A stretch of DNA of 64,000 nt, taken from assembly GCA_039704465.1 (NCBI GenBank), contig JASFAU010000008.1, positions 682,001-746,000 of the forward strand, read 5' to 3'. The notes under the pieces were generated by a model, which worked only from the letters and a program-made list of their open reading frames with translations, made no database searches and was not told where the DNA came from. Of this stretch, positions 44,867-55,783 are shown piece after piece (position 1 is the stretch's first letter; each line of letters opens with the position of its first letter). Position numbers and translations under genes: made by a program. The DNA is from Plasmodiophora brassicae (lineage: Eukaryota; Endomyxa; Phytomyxea; Plasmodiophorida; Plasmodiophoridae).

Positions 44867-46760
44867 TCAGTGTTTGGGTTGGCGTGGCTTGATGACTGAG
44901 AATTTGCCGTTCGGTGGCCCATGGTCACCCGTGTCGTTGCCGACGAAGGTGAACTCCTGGTCGCATTCCCAGTCGATGCGCTGGATCCAGGTCCCGATCA
45001 GGACCTTGAACAGGGCAAGGCCCACACCGGCACTGTACAGGGCACAGCCGAATCGAGCTGTTATATACAAGGGCAGCCGGCCCGATCAGCACGCTACTCC
45101 TGGATCACGTGCTATCAGGCACCGTACCTGTCTGAACTGGCTTTGGGTTATGTTCGGCCTCGACGAACCCGAAGTTGAAGACCTGCCACTTGAGCGATGG
45201 GTTGTCCAGGAAGCGGCGAGCATTGAACCGGTTGGGCGCGTCGTAAACGGTGCCGTCCCGCTGGCAGAGTGGCAGGGCAGCGCAGATCAGCTCATCCTTG
45301 CGGACCTTGTAGAGGTTGCCATCGGAGGTGGGCACCTGCAGGTCCTTCATGGCCTTCTTGAAGATGACACGCGGGCCCATGAAGAACCGCATCCACTCGT
45401 AGGCGAACGAATCCAACAACGGGAACTTGCCGTCGACCGTGTCGAAACGCAGAGGCTCGTCGCCGACCTCGCGACGCAGCTCGTCCAGGGTCGACAGCTG
45501 CTCTGACAGCACAGCAATGGCTGACGCCAGCGTCAGGCCGATACCCGCAACGCCATTGAACTGGACCAGGAACTGGAGCCAGAGGTCCAGGTCGGCGGTC
45601 GTGTACCCCATCGTCTCCGCCATCTTGCGGTAGGTCTCGTACAGGCGCGAGTGCCGGACGATGTCGAGGCCTTCCGCATTCAACGTGCTGGAATGCGTCG
45701 CTGCCATCTTCAGCTTGCAAAGCGCCTGTCCAGAGCCGTTAGTGGATACGAACCAGTATCGAACGTTGAGCGACCGACACTGCCGACTAGGGTGCCCAGC
45801 CAGTTGCTCGTCTGCAGGTCAATGATGCAGTCCACCGGGTACCCTCGCAGTGCCTTCAGACTGGTAATTCACCATCAGTTGTGGGCGGGCCATGTTGGCA
45901 CGTGTAAGGAGCTGGTCGTACCTGGGAGGAGTCGTGTTGAGCAGCCATTTGAACATGAACTGACCGACGAACTTGTACGCGACGTCCCTGATGGTGTACT
46001 GGTCCGGGTGCCTGAAGACACCGGGCATGAAGTCGTCGTACACGATCTGCTGCGATTGCCGCAGGGCTTCGTCGACGTGCTTGAACCGGCTGTGCATGAC
46101 GGCCACGGTGAGCGCCCGGTCCACCTTGTGCCCGGTGGCATCGCTGGCCACCAATGACGGCATCGCGTTTTTCAGCAGACTTGGAGCAACTCCCAGAGGC
46201 CCGAACCTGATGAACCCTCACATTAAGCCACACGTTGTCCTGCAACGATACAGGTCATTCGCCGACCGTTTAAAGTCTTCCCTGTCGAGATCGGATGAGG
46301 GGCTCCCCAGGAAGAACTTGGCGGACGCGTGATCGGTGATGACAACGACAGGCAGGCCGATGTGCATTCGGAAAACGGGAACGCCTCCTGCGGCTGCTCT
46401 CGCATCGATGAAGGACTGCATCAGGTTGGTGGCCCAGCGCAAGACATCGATGGCGGGCAATGGGTTGACCGGTCCCGTCCAGGATGCCACGTAACGGGCC
46501 AGGCGAACGACGCGTGATTCGTGATAGGCAGGCTCAAGCACGGCTGGTTTGCGGTTGCCTTGAGGTGCGTGTCCCTGCTCGCGCGCTTGTACTGGTGCCG
46601 CACCTGGTTCCGGAACCGGATCCGCTGCGAGTACACCTGGAACCTTACTGGGGGGCTTCTGCTTCGAGGCCGGCTTGGCGGCCGGCTTGCTGTCGCTGTC
46701 TCTGGTCAGCTGCTGGTCGACCAGCTGCTTGTCGTCGCTAACGTCAAACGCGTCCGGCAT
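44867..46760 (-). CDS. CYP74-type cytochrome P450 (fatty-acid hydroperoxide metabolism)
   Basis: Exons 46760-46267, 46206-45922, 45860-45788, 45725-45128 and 45057-44867 (introns 60, 61, 62 and 70 nt), 546 residues in one frame. Features shared with allene oxide synthases and hydroperoxide lyases: an I-helix with LQFLVQFNGVAGIG, corresponding to their F-N-x-x-G-G (the Asn is conserved, no oxygen-binding Thr); an EXXR-like AYEWMRFF; then a region matching LYGYQPLATRDP (ICAALPLCQRDGTVYD) and PERF (ARRFLDN); and a heme loop with a long insertion between FNFG and the Cys (ARFGCALYSAGVG), as in the CYP74 heme loop (SNGPET...NKQCAGKD). These enzymes rearrange lipid hydroperoxides without O2 or a reductase. 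The first ~90 residues are a Lys/Pro/Ala-rich extension. Substrate unknown. A relic of exon 1 is at 20117. Confidence 0.82.
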
Positions 46761-48265
46761 GGCTTCGCACGACGCCGATGACTCCGAACAAATTCAAATC
46801 GCTCTTGTGTACGGGGCTACCGCGTTGACCCGTCCACACGCTATCGCGGACGGTCGTTCGCGTCGCATCTGTCGTATTTCAGAGGTACATTGGGCGATCG
46901 CGTCCTATTCCGGTACGGGGTTCCCTTAGCAATTCGTACCCCTCAACCAGACCCATCTTCGGTACGGTCGAATTGCGCAGCAGGGCCCTATGCTAAATTA
47001 CAGTAATCGAAAAGGGTACCCGTACGATCGGATGGGTTTGTTGAGGGCTTTGTACATCAATGACCTGCGGCACAGTTCGGAGGAGTCCGGTGGCCTCTCG
47101 CAGCACGGCGGCGGCATTGCCAGCCACGATCGTGCCCTGCCTGGCCAGTGGCTCTTTGGTGAGGGATGAAGCGAGCAGGGCAATGTTTTAACCAAGCGGG
47201 ACATTGCCTGTTTCGGATCTGTTTCGGGATAGTCGTGCCTGCTGATGTAGAGCAGCTTGATAACACCCGACAGAAGGACCCGCCCGTGTCGTGCATAATG
47301 CCCATAGGAACATGCACACCCTGATCGGTCGCTGCCGCCACGGAAGGGCCGGTCTTCTTGGACTGCCTCATCAAGTTCCCTTCTGACGAGTGATATTGGA
47401 GAGGGGTGCGCTTGAACATCATTATTTTGTAGCGAGGGGGCTTCCTACGCCACGCTGCACACCTACTCGTCCCCAGGACATCGCGCAGATGGGCGGCAAG
47501 ATTCCGGTTCGCCCTGAAGAAGGAGACGACTCGTTCGCCTGTGGATGGAGGGGAAGAGCTTTTGGCAGTTCGAGGCGGTCGGGGTGCGGGCAACTGGTAG
47601 CCGCGAGTTCTGAAAACCTAACGTAAGACTTTTAGCCGAGTATCAGCTCCGCCCAGCGTCCCAGCATGTAATCTGGTGACGGCGGTTCTTTCGTTCCACG
47701 CGCTGAGGGAGACGCTTTTCCTCCAAGCTTACCTGTCCGTCAGACGCTTCCGATCCGGGGGTACGCGGCGTTTAATGCTCCAGATCGATCGGGCGTACGT
47801 ACACACGATCGGGCGGCAGGGTCGCCGTGTATGGCCATAGTAGGTTGAAGTAACGTGTCTGCGTTCGCTGCGTAGTAGGGTCCGAACGACATCCCGTGGA
47901 GTTGCCCTGTTTCATACAATCCGAGATATGGTCATTCTTACGCCGTGCCCTCGCCATGGGATCACTCGTGCGCCGCTTGACGTGTGGCAGTACTAATACC
48001 GCCAGCGAACCTCGGTAAACGGCGCGTACGGCCAGATCGGAGGCGCCTATTACTATCACGATGGTCGTTGACATAAAGTCGGACATACAGGAAGACAAAG
48101 TGCGAAGAGTCGGGTCACTGCGCAACTCGTGGCTTGCCTTGCACTGCGTTCTAATTTGGGAGGCGCCCACACAGAGTGCGCGCAGCGCGCCGCGTGCAAG
48201 CCGCCGCAGTCCGCAAGGCGCGGGCAATTGACGACAGCCAAACGAGAGCCAGCTACCGGCTCGCA
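46761..48265. other. Long region without a supported gene
   Basis: I found no gene here I could support. A minus-strand frame at 47593-47057 contains a stretch (RYKIMMFKRTPLQYHSSEG) that looks more coding than its surroundings, and another from 48090 down to 47772 has a possible membrane segment (TTIVIVIGASDLAV). Neither has a recognisable family or a clear start. Confidence 0.4.
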
Positions 48266-50458
48266 ATGCGCGGCTGCGGATACGCACGAATGGTTGCTGG
48301 ACCGATCGGACTACTGATTGCCTTGGTAGTGCAAGACGGGGAAGTCGGTGCAGACAAGGTGACCTGGAAGCTGGAAAGCGTCCATCATCCGTTCCCGAAT
48401 CAACGATGGATACTGCCGGAGGTCGACTTCTGGAAGCGCCAATCGGATGGGACGCAGCTCAGGGTGCTCTGCTCGTTCGCATACACGTCTGATGCACAAA
48501 CGTACAGTAGCGTCAACGGCAAGACTCTCAGTGTCGTACGGCCCGAAAGCAATAGGTTCTGGATCAGGTAGTAAAACGCTTCAGCTCCCGATGCCAGATT
48601 GTGGTCGTTGACCTGAGACGTCTCAGATTCGAGTTCGACATATTGTCAGAAGACGTCGACATCGCACCCTTCACTACGATCCGTTTCGCGAGACGGCCAG
48701 GTGACGACTTCGCCGCAAACTTCATCAGAGTGTCATTCGAGGTTAGTCCCGTTATATCGATCGCCTCTCCCGTCCGAATATTGCTCACTGCATGCATCCC
48801 TTAATTGCTCTCAGTACAAACAAATCGAACATATGATGTTCGCGAAATACGACGTCAGGGCGGACTGTACTCACGAAATTGCGGTCAAGGTGTTTGTCGA
48901 TCGGCGTTCCATTGTGTTCTTGTACACGGCTGACTAGAGTGGCTTCAGATGGAGGCCATAACGAAAACCATCAGTAGGAGTTTCGCGCCCAAGAAAGAAG
49001 ACATTTCGGACGAGGAGCAAATGGCAGAACCAGTGCACGCACTGTCTTCCGATATCGCTCAAACCCCGCCAAGTCAGACCCGACGCCGTCGTCAACGCTG
49101 GAACGCTAACCCTGGGTTATGCCTGGAAACCATCCGACTGTCTGGTGCCATCGTATCCGGCTTCGAAGACGAACGCGAACATCTTCTCGACAATATCACC
49201 AGACAGGCGGGAGAAATCGAAAGACTGAAGGGCAACCTCGCAACGGCTAAACAACAACGCGACCGCCTACGCTGGATCTCCGTGATGGACGTAGTGAAAG
49301 CGGCAAGACTTAACCGCGATCTGGAGGCGGTAAAAGCAGGACAAGCCCAGGAAGTGACCGTTCGGAATGAAGCTGTGACAGAACTGGGACGACAGCGCGA
49401 TGAATTACTTTCACGATTCACTCTTCAAGCTCTGGAAATCGAGTTCCTCAACGAGAAGGCCGCCCTCCTCGGAGACCAGCTCAATTATCAACTGGATCCG
49501 ACCAGCAAGCGTCATGCAAACGAATTCATTCAACGAGACGGAAATCGCGAAACCCACCGTGGCGTTACAGAACTCGAGCGCGAACGTGCACATCTACTCG
49601 CCAAAGTGACGCGCTTAAGTCGCGAGCTGGAGGAAGTCAAGAGTCAGGCCACTAGGGGTTCGCAAGAAATCTCGAGACTGAAACTTAAAGTGGCGGTGCT
49701 GATTAACGAACGCGACAATGTACAAACGCAAGGTTCCTATCAAGCGCAAGAGATCTCCAACCTAATCGGGTTAACGGCGCTGCTCGAGCAACAACGCTGT
49801 AGTCAACAAGTGGAGGTCAATCAACAAGCGTTGCAAATCATGGAGCTTGAAAACGAGCGCCGTGGTCTACTGACGAACATCACACGTCAAGAAACGAACA
49901 TATCGAGTCTGAAGCAGCAGGTTGCGTCACTCAGGCATGGACGTACCAGTCTGACCCAGCAGGTTGCGGCACTCAGGCATGGACGTACCAGTCAGCACAA
50001 GCAGGTTGCGCCATTCTTGGTCAAACAATGCTGCCAATCACTGATACCCTGGTTTGTAGACACGAAATTTGGCTTCAGGGCTATTACTAGCCAGTTCTGC
50101 CGCTGTATGGAAGCTGGCTGCTCGGGCACCCACACCGGCCAAAGAGCGATTCGAAATGGCCAAGAAGAAGCTGGTGGCACCAGCCTCGTTGGTCATGGGG
50201 GCGGGTATCGTCGCTGTCGCAGCAGGTGTCGCCCTGAAATTAGCCCGCCACCCAGAACCGCCAGCGCCAACGCCTGTATCGCCGGCCGCCCCGGCAAACC
50301 CACTGCCTCGGGTATACATTGCCGCAGAATACCACTGGCCGGTCATCGCATTCGCCACTGTTACCGTCATTTTCACTACGGTTGCCGCCGTTGTCTTGAT
50401 CTGCGACTGCTGCCCGCGACGTCGCCACCCTGAGGGCCATTGGCACGGCTTGCTGTGA
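48266..50458 (+). CDS. Novel domain plus coiled coil plus two membrane segments, copy 1
   Basis: Exons 48266-48535, 48598-48741, 48815-48889, 48949-49984 and 50079-50458 (introns 62, 73, 59 and 94 nt), all in phase; 634 residues. Residues 1-~165: an unrecognised beta-rich domain (DKVTWKLES, DFWKRQSDGTQL, VNGKTL, RFEFDILSED, TTIRF, FIRVSFE). ~165-510: coiled coil with regular Glu/Gln heptads (HLLDNITRQAGEIERLKG) and a tandem ~19-residue duplication near its end (QQVASLRHGRTS, QQVAALRHGR). Then two hydrophobic segments (LVMGAGIVAVAAGVAL; PVIAFATVTVIFTTVAAVVLI) with CDCC and RRR after the last. Linking the domain and coil exons is supported by copy 2 on the minus strand at 60837-59193, which has the same order. 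Function unknown; a membrane-tethered sensor or scaffold would fit. Confidence 0.65.
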
Positions 50459-50570
50459 CGACGGTTCTCCTTCGGCAGGCTCCGACCGTTAAATGATACA
50501 AGACGGTTTTGTCGACTTTGTTACGAGTCTTCCGAGTTTCGACACAGACCGCTCTCGTTTTGATTAGATT

Positions 50571-50759
50571 GGGGCGCCCGCGACTCTCTGCTGTACTGCA
50601 ATACAGAGGTCACGTACGAGCGCTGGGATAGCAAGCCAGAGCCCAGCGCCCCGGCTGTAAAAATAGTCATGACAAGACGGTCTTGTAGACCGGAAGACTT
50701 TGTCACGAGTCTTAGAACAGATACTACACTTGATCTTAGCCAAAAGGCCGAGAAGGTTG
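50571..50759 (-). ncRNA. U2 spliceosomal snRNA
   Basis: Read on the minus strand from 50759: the near-invariant 5' part (CUUCUCGGCCUUUUGGCUAA, then GAUCAAGUGUAGUAUCUGUU) includes the branch-point-binding GUAGUA and stem I. Next come a IIa-like stem (AAGACUCGUGACAAAGUCUU), a second hairpin, an Sm site (ACUAUUUUUACA around 50664), a long GC-rich stem-loop III (about 50655-50606) and stem-loop IV with the typical CUGUAUUGCAGUACAG loop (50608-50592). Length (~189 nt) fits U2 (187 in humans). It pairs with the branch site of introns such as those found throughout the window. The 5' end is placed to within a few bases; upstream promoter elements were not recognised. Confidence 0.95.
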
Positions 50760-50999
50760 CCCTACCGCATGGGCAACCCAGGCTTATATCCCGACCCAAC
50801 ACCCCGCGCCTCACTATGGGCCCCGCCCCCGGACTTGACCTGTCATTTGGTTGGTCCGCTCGGCGCAGCCTGGATGATTGTGATCCGGGATGTCGACGAG
50901 GGTACACAGCTGTCGTCCGGCGGGCCGGGCCTGTTGAAGTTGACTTTTAATTAAACGGATCCGAATTTCTTGGATGCAATGGACACTGCAAGGATCGTT

Positions 51000-52385
51000 T
51001 CAAATCAGTGAACCGTTCGAGTATACACAATCCGCCGTCGCACCTGCATCCGTTGTTGCTGTTAGCTGCCGTGACGCCAATTGCTCGAAGCACTTGTTGG
51101 CGCTATCGTACTTGAAGACACCATCGAGGGTGTCCCCGTTGATATGTATGGGCCCATCGCCGTAGATCCTCGTTAACGACACATCCCCATCGTTGCACGC
51201 GTCCACCTGGTACAACCCCCTGAACTTGTGCCTCTCCTTCCGCAGCAGGACCAGGAACCAATCCGATGGTGATTGCTCCAGCGCGTCCAACGCCTGCATC
51301 CGTTCGAGTTCGGTCGCCCCTCCAGCCAGGCACACCCTCGACAACGCGTTCCTCATAATGCTTCGATTCGACCTCGGCAGCATTCTCGAATCCGGCCTGG
51401 GCAACGGTGACGGGCGCGCGCGCACCTTCGACAGCGGCCGGCGTCTCCCCGAGAGCATCTTTCTCTGCCGCAGCGCCTTCTCCGATTCGCCGTCATCCGA
51501 CAAGCTGATGTTCAACGACACGCCACCCTTCTTCACGCGCTCCTTAGCGCCGACCTGACCTTCGTCGGACGCATCGATGACGGGTTCCGATTGCGTCACC
51601 TCATCCGTCGGTTCCCCCTCGTCGCGGGACAAGACCATTTTGACGACGTCCCGCTTGTGGTCAGCGAGGACCGCATCGCGTTCCTGCTGGGCCTTCGTTC
51701 TGTGCATGGAGATGCGCCTGACCTGCTGCTCGAGCAGGAAGCGATCCGCCGCGCCAGGGACGGTCACCATCGCAGGCGCTGTCGTCCCGCGAGGGAAGAT
51801 TTGGATGCTGGCGTTGACAACGGGGGCCCCTGGTGGGTCCATGCAGGTTACGGATCGGAAGACAGTCTTGTCGTCGTCCTGGTCGTCCTTCTCGGCGCCT
51901 TCGACAACGGTGACGGTCGCCATGTCGGGCGTGAGGAGGACGCGCGGCGAAGGCAGGTGCGGTGGGGAGTCACATCGAATCGGGGCAATGACGGCACCGG
52001 GCATCGCCGACCAGAACGGGCCGGTAGGTGCTGCGACGTCGTTGCTGACGACGATCGAGTCGAACGAGCGCACCTCGCGATTGTATCGTCGAGCGGTCGG
52101 ACGGGACGTGTGCCCGGCCTCGAGAAGCAGGGACGTCGACGACGGTGGCGTTACGCGCGGTACGACTAACGACGGGATCTTCCGGCGAAGGTAACAAGGC
52201 GACATGGACATGATCGGGGGAGGAACACTGTCGTCATCGACGCGGACGCCATTGCTGCTTTGTACGCCTCTGTCGTCGAGTATCTCGTCGAAGCCGGCGA
52301 CGGGCGGGGCGGGCGCCGTTTGCGGGCGCTGCGTCCTCCAATCGCGAACGCGGGGCACGCGCATTCGTCGCCGGCTGGTGGACAT
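51000..52385 (-). CDS. CKK-domain microtubule-binding protein (CAMSAP/Patronin family C-terminus)
   Basis: 461-residue single exon from the ATG at 52385. Residues ~340-455 form the CKK domain: SNRSIMRNALSRVCLAGGA, LEQSPSDWFLVLLRKERHK, FRGLYQVDACNDGDVSLTRI, YGDGPIHINGDTLDGVFKYD, NKCFEQL. These correspond to the CAMSAP pattern (NAILQYCLAG, NHFLILFRD, FRALY, LYGTGP, YKYNSDRKQF). CKK binds and stabilises microtubule minus ends. Upstream is a ~300-residue, mostly disordered Ser/Pro/Asp-rich region with a short coil (ISMHRTKAQQERDAVLADH). No calponin-homology domain, so it is much shorter than animal CAMSAPs (>1300). No intron needed. Confidence 0.9.
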   Translation of the reverse strand: MSTSRRRMRVPRVRDWRTQRPQTAPAPPVAGFDEILDDRGVQSSNGVRVDDDSVPPPIMSMSPCYLRRKIPSLVVPRVTPPSSTSLLLEAGHTSRPTARRYNREVRSFDSIVVSNDVAAPTGPFWSAMPGAVIAPIRCDSPPHLPSPRVLLTPDMATVTVVEGAEKDDQDDDKTVFRSVTCMDPPGAPVVNASIQIFPRGTTAPAMVTVPGAADRFLLEQQVRRISMHRTKAQQERDAVLADHKRDVVKMVLSRDEGEPTDEVTQSEPVIDASDEGQVGAKERVKKGGVSLNISLSDDGESEKALRQRKMLSGRRRPLSKVRARPSPLPRPDSRMLPRSNRSIMRNALSRVCLAGGATELERMQALDALEQSPSDWFLVLLRKERHKFRGLYQVDACNDGDVSLTRIYGDGPIHINGDTLDGVFKYDSANKCFEQLASRQLTATTDAGATADCVYSNGSLI

Positions 52386-52656
52386 GATGGCGCCAACTGG
52401 GAATTCCTAATCGATTGATCGACGACGCTGATCGTCACAATGGCCTACTAGCGACGCGCAGAAATCATTCAGCAGAGAGACGCAACATGAGCGATGTCGT
52501 ATCCGGGGTACCCCACAGCGCCCCAATCCAGAAGCACCGCCGAGCACAACACAGGGAAACGAAACCCGGGGCAGGGTGACGTTATCCAGGCTGCGCCCCC
52601 CACACCGTTGGCTGGCCAGGCCCCACTCCCAGAACAGGACACCATAAGAGGATCGT

Positions 52657-53678
52657 TTACTTGTTCGTCGCGGCGACTACTGTTGGCGTTCTCAGCGGTT
52701 CGACTGGGTACCCTAGCCATTGTCGGATTGCAGGCGTGTGAAGCAAGTGCGTCTGGGCGATTGTCCAGAGACTGGCGGGTGGTCGTGTCAGTGGGGCTGA
52801 CACCCGGACGGATGATGGCGACATTGGCAAACCTGGTCGGGATCCAGTACATGAAGATTCCGGACGGGATCAGCGAGACGAACGGAAGCGAGAGTATCAT
52901 ACCCGTCTGAAACCTGAACCCGTCCGTCAAACACGCTGGGATCACTTTCATTGTTGGGGGCACGTACCAGCCGACGACTTTGACGACGGGATGATCGCGA
53001 TTGGCATGACGTCTCAACACCATTTCCACAGCAACATAGCTCAGGCTGATCGCCACGACAGGTAGGACAAAGGTCGAATCTCGCCTGATAACTGGACGTG
53101 AGAACCGGAGTGGGCGATGACGATAATCACCAATAGAGACATGGAAAGGTTTGTGAACCAGAAGGCGCCCCCTGTTGCCATAGCCGGGTCTGTCGTCAGG
53201 CAGGTTCGCAACGACGATATGAACACGATAAATGCAGGCAGTTGTACGACCGGATTGCACCACGCCTTCCATCGCGAGTATCTATCGCAATTGAAACCCA
53301 AGCGGCGAGTCAAGCCACGGGCGATGCAGACCCGATCTTACGAAGGATTAACGAGGACGCCTTCTTGTAGCTGGCAACGCGCTCGGCAATAGGCGTGTCC
53401 TTATCGTTCAGGAACAGCGCGCGCAACATGTGCAACGGCTGAGCTGACGGGCCGTACAGCAGCGCCGTCTGCCGATGTTGCATGACGAGCAGGGGGACGG
53501 CCGACGCGCGAAACGCGATACTGACAGCGCCGATGCAGGCGAATAGCGGCAGGCCTGTCACCGATTCCATCCCGTGCAGGGCGCCGGACATGGCCTCCGC
53601 TGGCAGATCCGCGAGCGCTGCAACCGAGATCGCCCTGGAACGCGATCGCCGCATCATCATCGACGCCGCGCACCACAT
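52657..53678 (-). CDS. COX18: Oxa1/YidC-family mitochondrial insertase, COX18-like
   Basis: Exons 53678-53332, 53281-53141, 53084-52968, 52913-52833 and 52771-52657 (introns 50, 56, 54 and 61 nt), 266 residues, all in phase. A short Arg/Ser/Ala leader (MMMRRSRSRAISVAAL) is a mitochondrial presequence. Membrane segments: LPLFACIGAVSIAFRASAV, the WCNPVVQLPAFIVFISSLR block, GGAFWFTNLS followed by STFVLPVVAISLSYVA, and LPFVSLIPSGIFMYWIPTSL, then QTHLLHTPAIRQWLGYP. Order and spacing follow COX18/OXA1 (GGxxWFxDLT, ILPV, PaGLxLYWixss, QxxLLxxxxvRxxLGIP). COX18 inserts the C-terminal part of Cox2 into the inner membrane. OXA1 itself is an alternative; the short C-terminus without a long ribosome-binding tail favours COX18. 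Confidence 0.85.
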
Positions 53679-53926
53679 CTTTGAAAATGGGCTAACGAGG
53701 CGCCCGCTTTTGTTCCAAACGGAAACGCGTCGGGTCGGGTCGACGCTGCAGCCGCTGCGATGCGTCGACTGGCCCCGGTCCAAGCAGCAGTTCTGACTCC
53801 GGGGCTGCATCTCCGATATGCAGCTCACGACTCAAGAGCGGCTCCGGATTTGGATGGCCCAGACGATCGAAGCAGTCGTCCCCATATCGTCTGCAGCAAT
53901 CAAAATACGAGACCGAATACATTCAT

Positions 53927-55666
53927 CTATGACAATAGGTTGGCGACGATCGGGAGAGACAAGGAGAGGATCGCGACGAGGAGGCAGGCGACGATCCAGA
54001 CGGGTCGCTGGAACGGGCTACTGTAGGGCGTGACGGTGACGCCCCAGATGTTCGCACAGCGACTCCGGGCCAGGTAGACGAACCAGCAGGGGATGAAGAA
54101 TTCGAAGAAGAACGCGACCATGCCGGTCAGCCCAAATATGTAGTCGAGGTTGCCGTCCGAGATGGCGAGGACCAGAGGCGGAACGGCTGCCACGAGTCTT
54201 GACAGTCGCTTGATAGCTGTTGGACTATAGGCGGACAGCAACGTTTCAGGACAGGATCGTACCAACTGTGACACGGATCAGACGCATAAACTTCCCGGGA
54301 GCGCGACGCGAGCACGTTACGTTTGCCGACAATGTCAGTACGACAAGTGGGAAGACTGAGATCTGCCCACGGCGACTCAGGTTTTGTTAACCAACGGGAA
54401 AGGACCGACGAACCATGTCAAGTACTGGGAACGCAACCACTAGAGTCCGAAGCACAACGGCGTACGGTTGTGACGACGGGCCATCGAACGACGGCCCGGT
54501 GTACCTCTTGAAGTTAAGGGTCACCAGTTCCTCTGTATGGCGTCCGAAAAACAGTGAACAGGTAACGCCAACGGTCATGTAGAGGCACGTCACCTGAGGG
54601 TGCACCGTCAGAGAGGTACCCAATGCGTTGCGATAGTGGCCTACCACAGCGAACGCCGCTGTGCTGATCGAACGGATAGTGCCCACGTCGCGCTTTCCCA
54701 GCGCAGCGACGACATCCGGGAAGTTGTAATGCATCGTCAGAGCCACTGCCGAAGTCGTCAGGATATCATACCCAGACCAATTCCAGACAGTAACGTCGGA
54801 CACGTAGGGCGGGCTAGGAGGTCCGGAATACCACGGCGGGGCATGAAAGTACATGGAGTACAGAACAGTCCACAGGATGACGACGAAAGCAACGAACCGA
54901 TACACCGTCAAGCAAACTGCTGCCGATTAGACACACAGCAACCACAAGAGGCAGACGGGAACAGCGTACCTTGTACTATGGCTTGTTCCTTGAGATCAAG
55001 AAGGGACAAGGTGATCACGATGACAGCGAATGCGGCAAGCGACATCATGTAACCTGCCGAGCAGGAACTGGTGGGCGCATCGTAAATGTCACAGGATTGA
55101 TTCAAGGCCCATTCGAAGAACAGGTTCGAAGCCGATGATGCGAAGACGGAAGCGTAGGACCATAGGGCCCTGTGCTATCGGAGTGGGCAAACCGCCATTC
55201 GAGTACGTCAACGCAGCACTTACCCATAGCAGTACAGGCACATCAACAGCTGGACAACGAGCTTCGCTTTTACAGAATGGAGCAGCTCGGCAATCTTTGT
55301 GAATTCCCACGTCTTTGAAGACATGACGAATTTCGGGCCGCTAATCTCGCCCTCGTGGATCCGTGCGATCGCTTCGCATCGCGATAGCGTCTCAATCACG
55401 AACGTAATACAAACGTAGCTCACGAAGCACGATAAGAGCAGAGACCCGGCTGCGAACCCTGACCCATCGAGTCAGCACGCGCCACCCGGGCAACATGCAA
55501 TGCACGCACCGACGCCTGCCCGGGAGAACGCGAACGGCAGAGAAAATATGCCCGTCCCGATGATGTAGTTGCAGGTCACCGAGAACGCCTGTACGGGCGT
55601 CAGACCGCGTCGGTCCGCCCCGTCAGCGGCAGCATGGTCCCCGTTCAACAGCGGCGAGCCCAGCAT
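53927..55666 (-). CDS. Amino acid/auxin permease-family transporter (AAAP, SLC36/38-like)
   Basis: Exons 55666-55510, 55458-55224, 55169-54970, 54919-54645, 54593-54414, 54362-54263 and 54216-53927; introns 51, 54, 50, 51, 51 and 46 nt; 478 residues in one frame (the 54594-54644 intron is in frame and could be read through). It begins with a cytosolic leader, then NYIIGTGIFSLPFAFSRAG, the AAAP first helix. Other marks: YGALWSYASVFASSASNLF, a helix pattern VCLTVYRFVAFVVILWTVLY, GYDILTTSAVALTMHYNF, VTVGVTCSLFFG-type helix, NFK loop, FPVLDMISVFPLVVLTLSAN, and a final helix pair. About 11 TM segments are expected. Family members carry neutral amino acids with H+ or Na+ across the plasma or vacuolar membrane. 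The N-terminal 15 residues are soluble; no signal peptide is expected. Substrate cannot be told. Confidence 0.8.
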
Positions 55667-55783
55667 TGCCGCCGGCCGGACAGACGGCTGCCCCCCTCGG
55701 CCCTCCGTCCCCCGTTGCGACTCCGACTGCGTGCCAAGGCGAAAAATGCGCGTTTATCGGCACATCTTTTTTGCTGCGACTCG

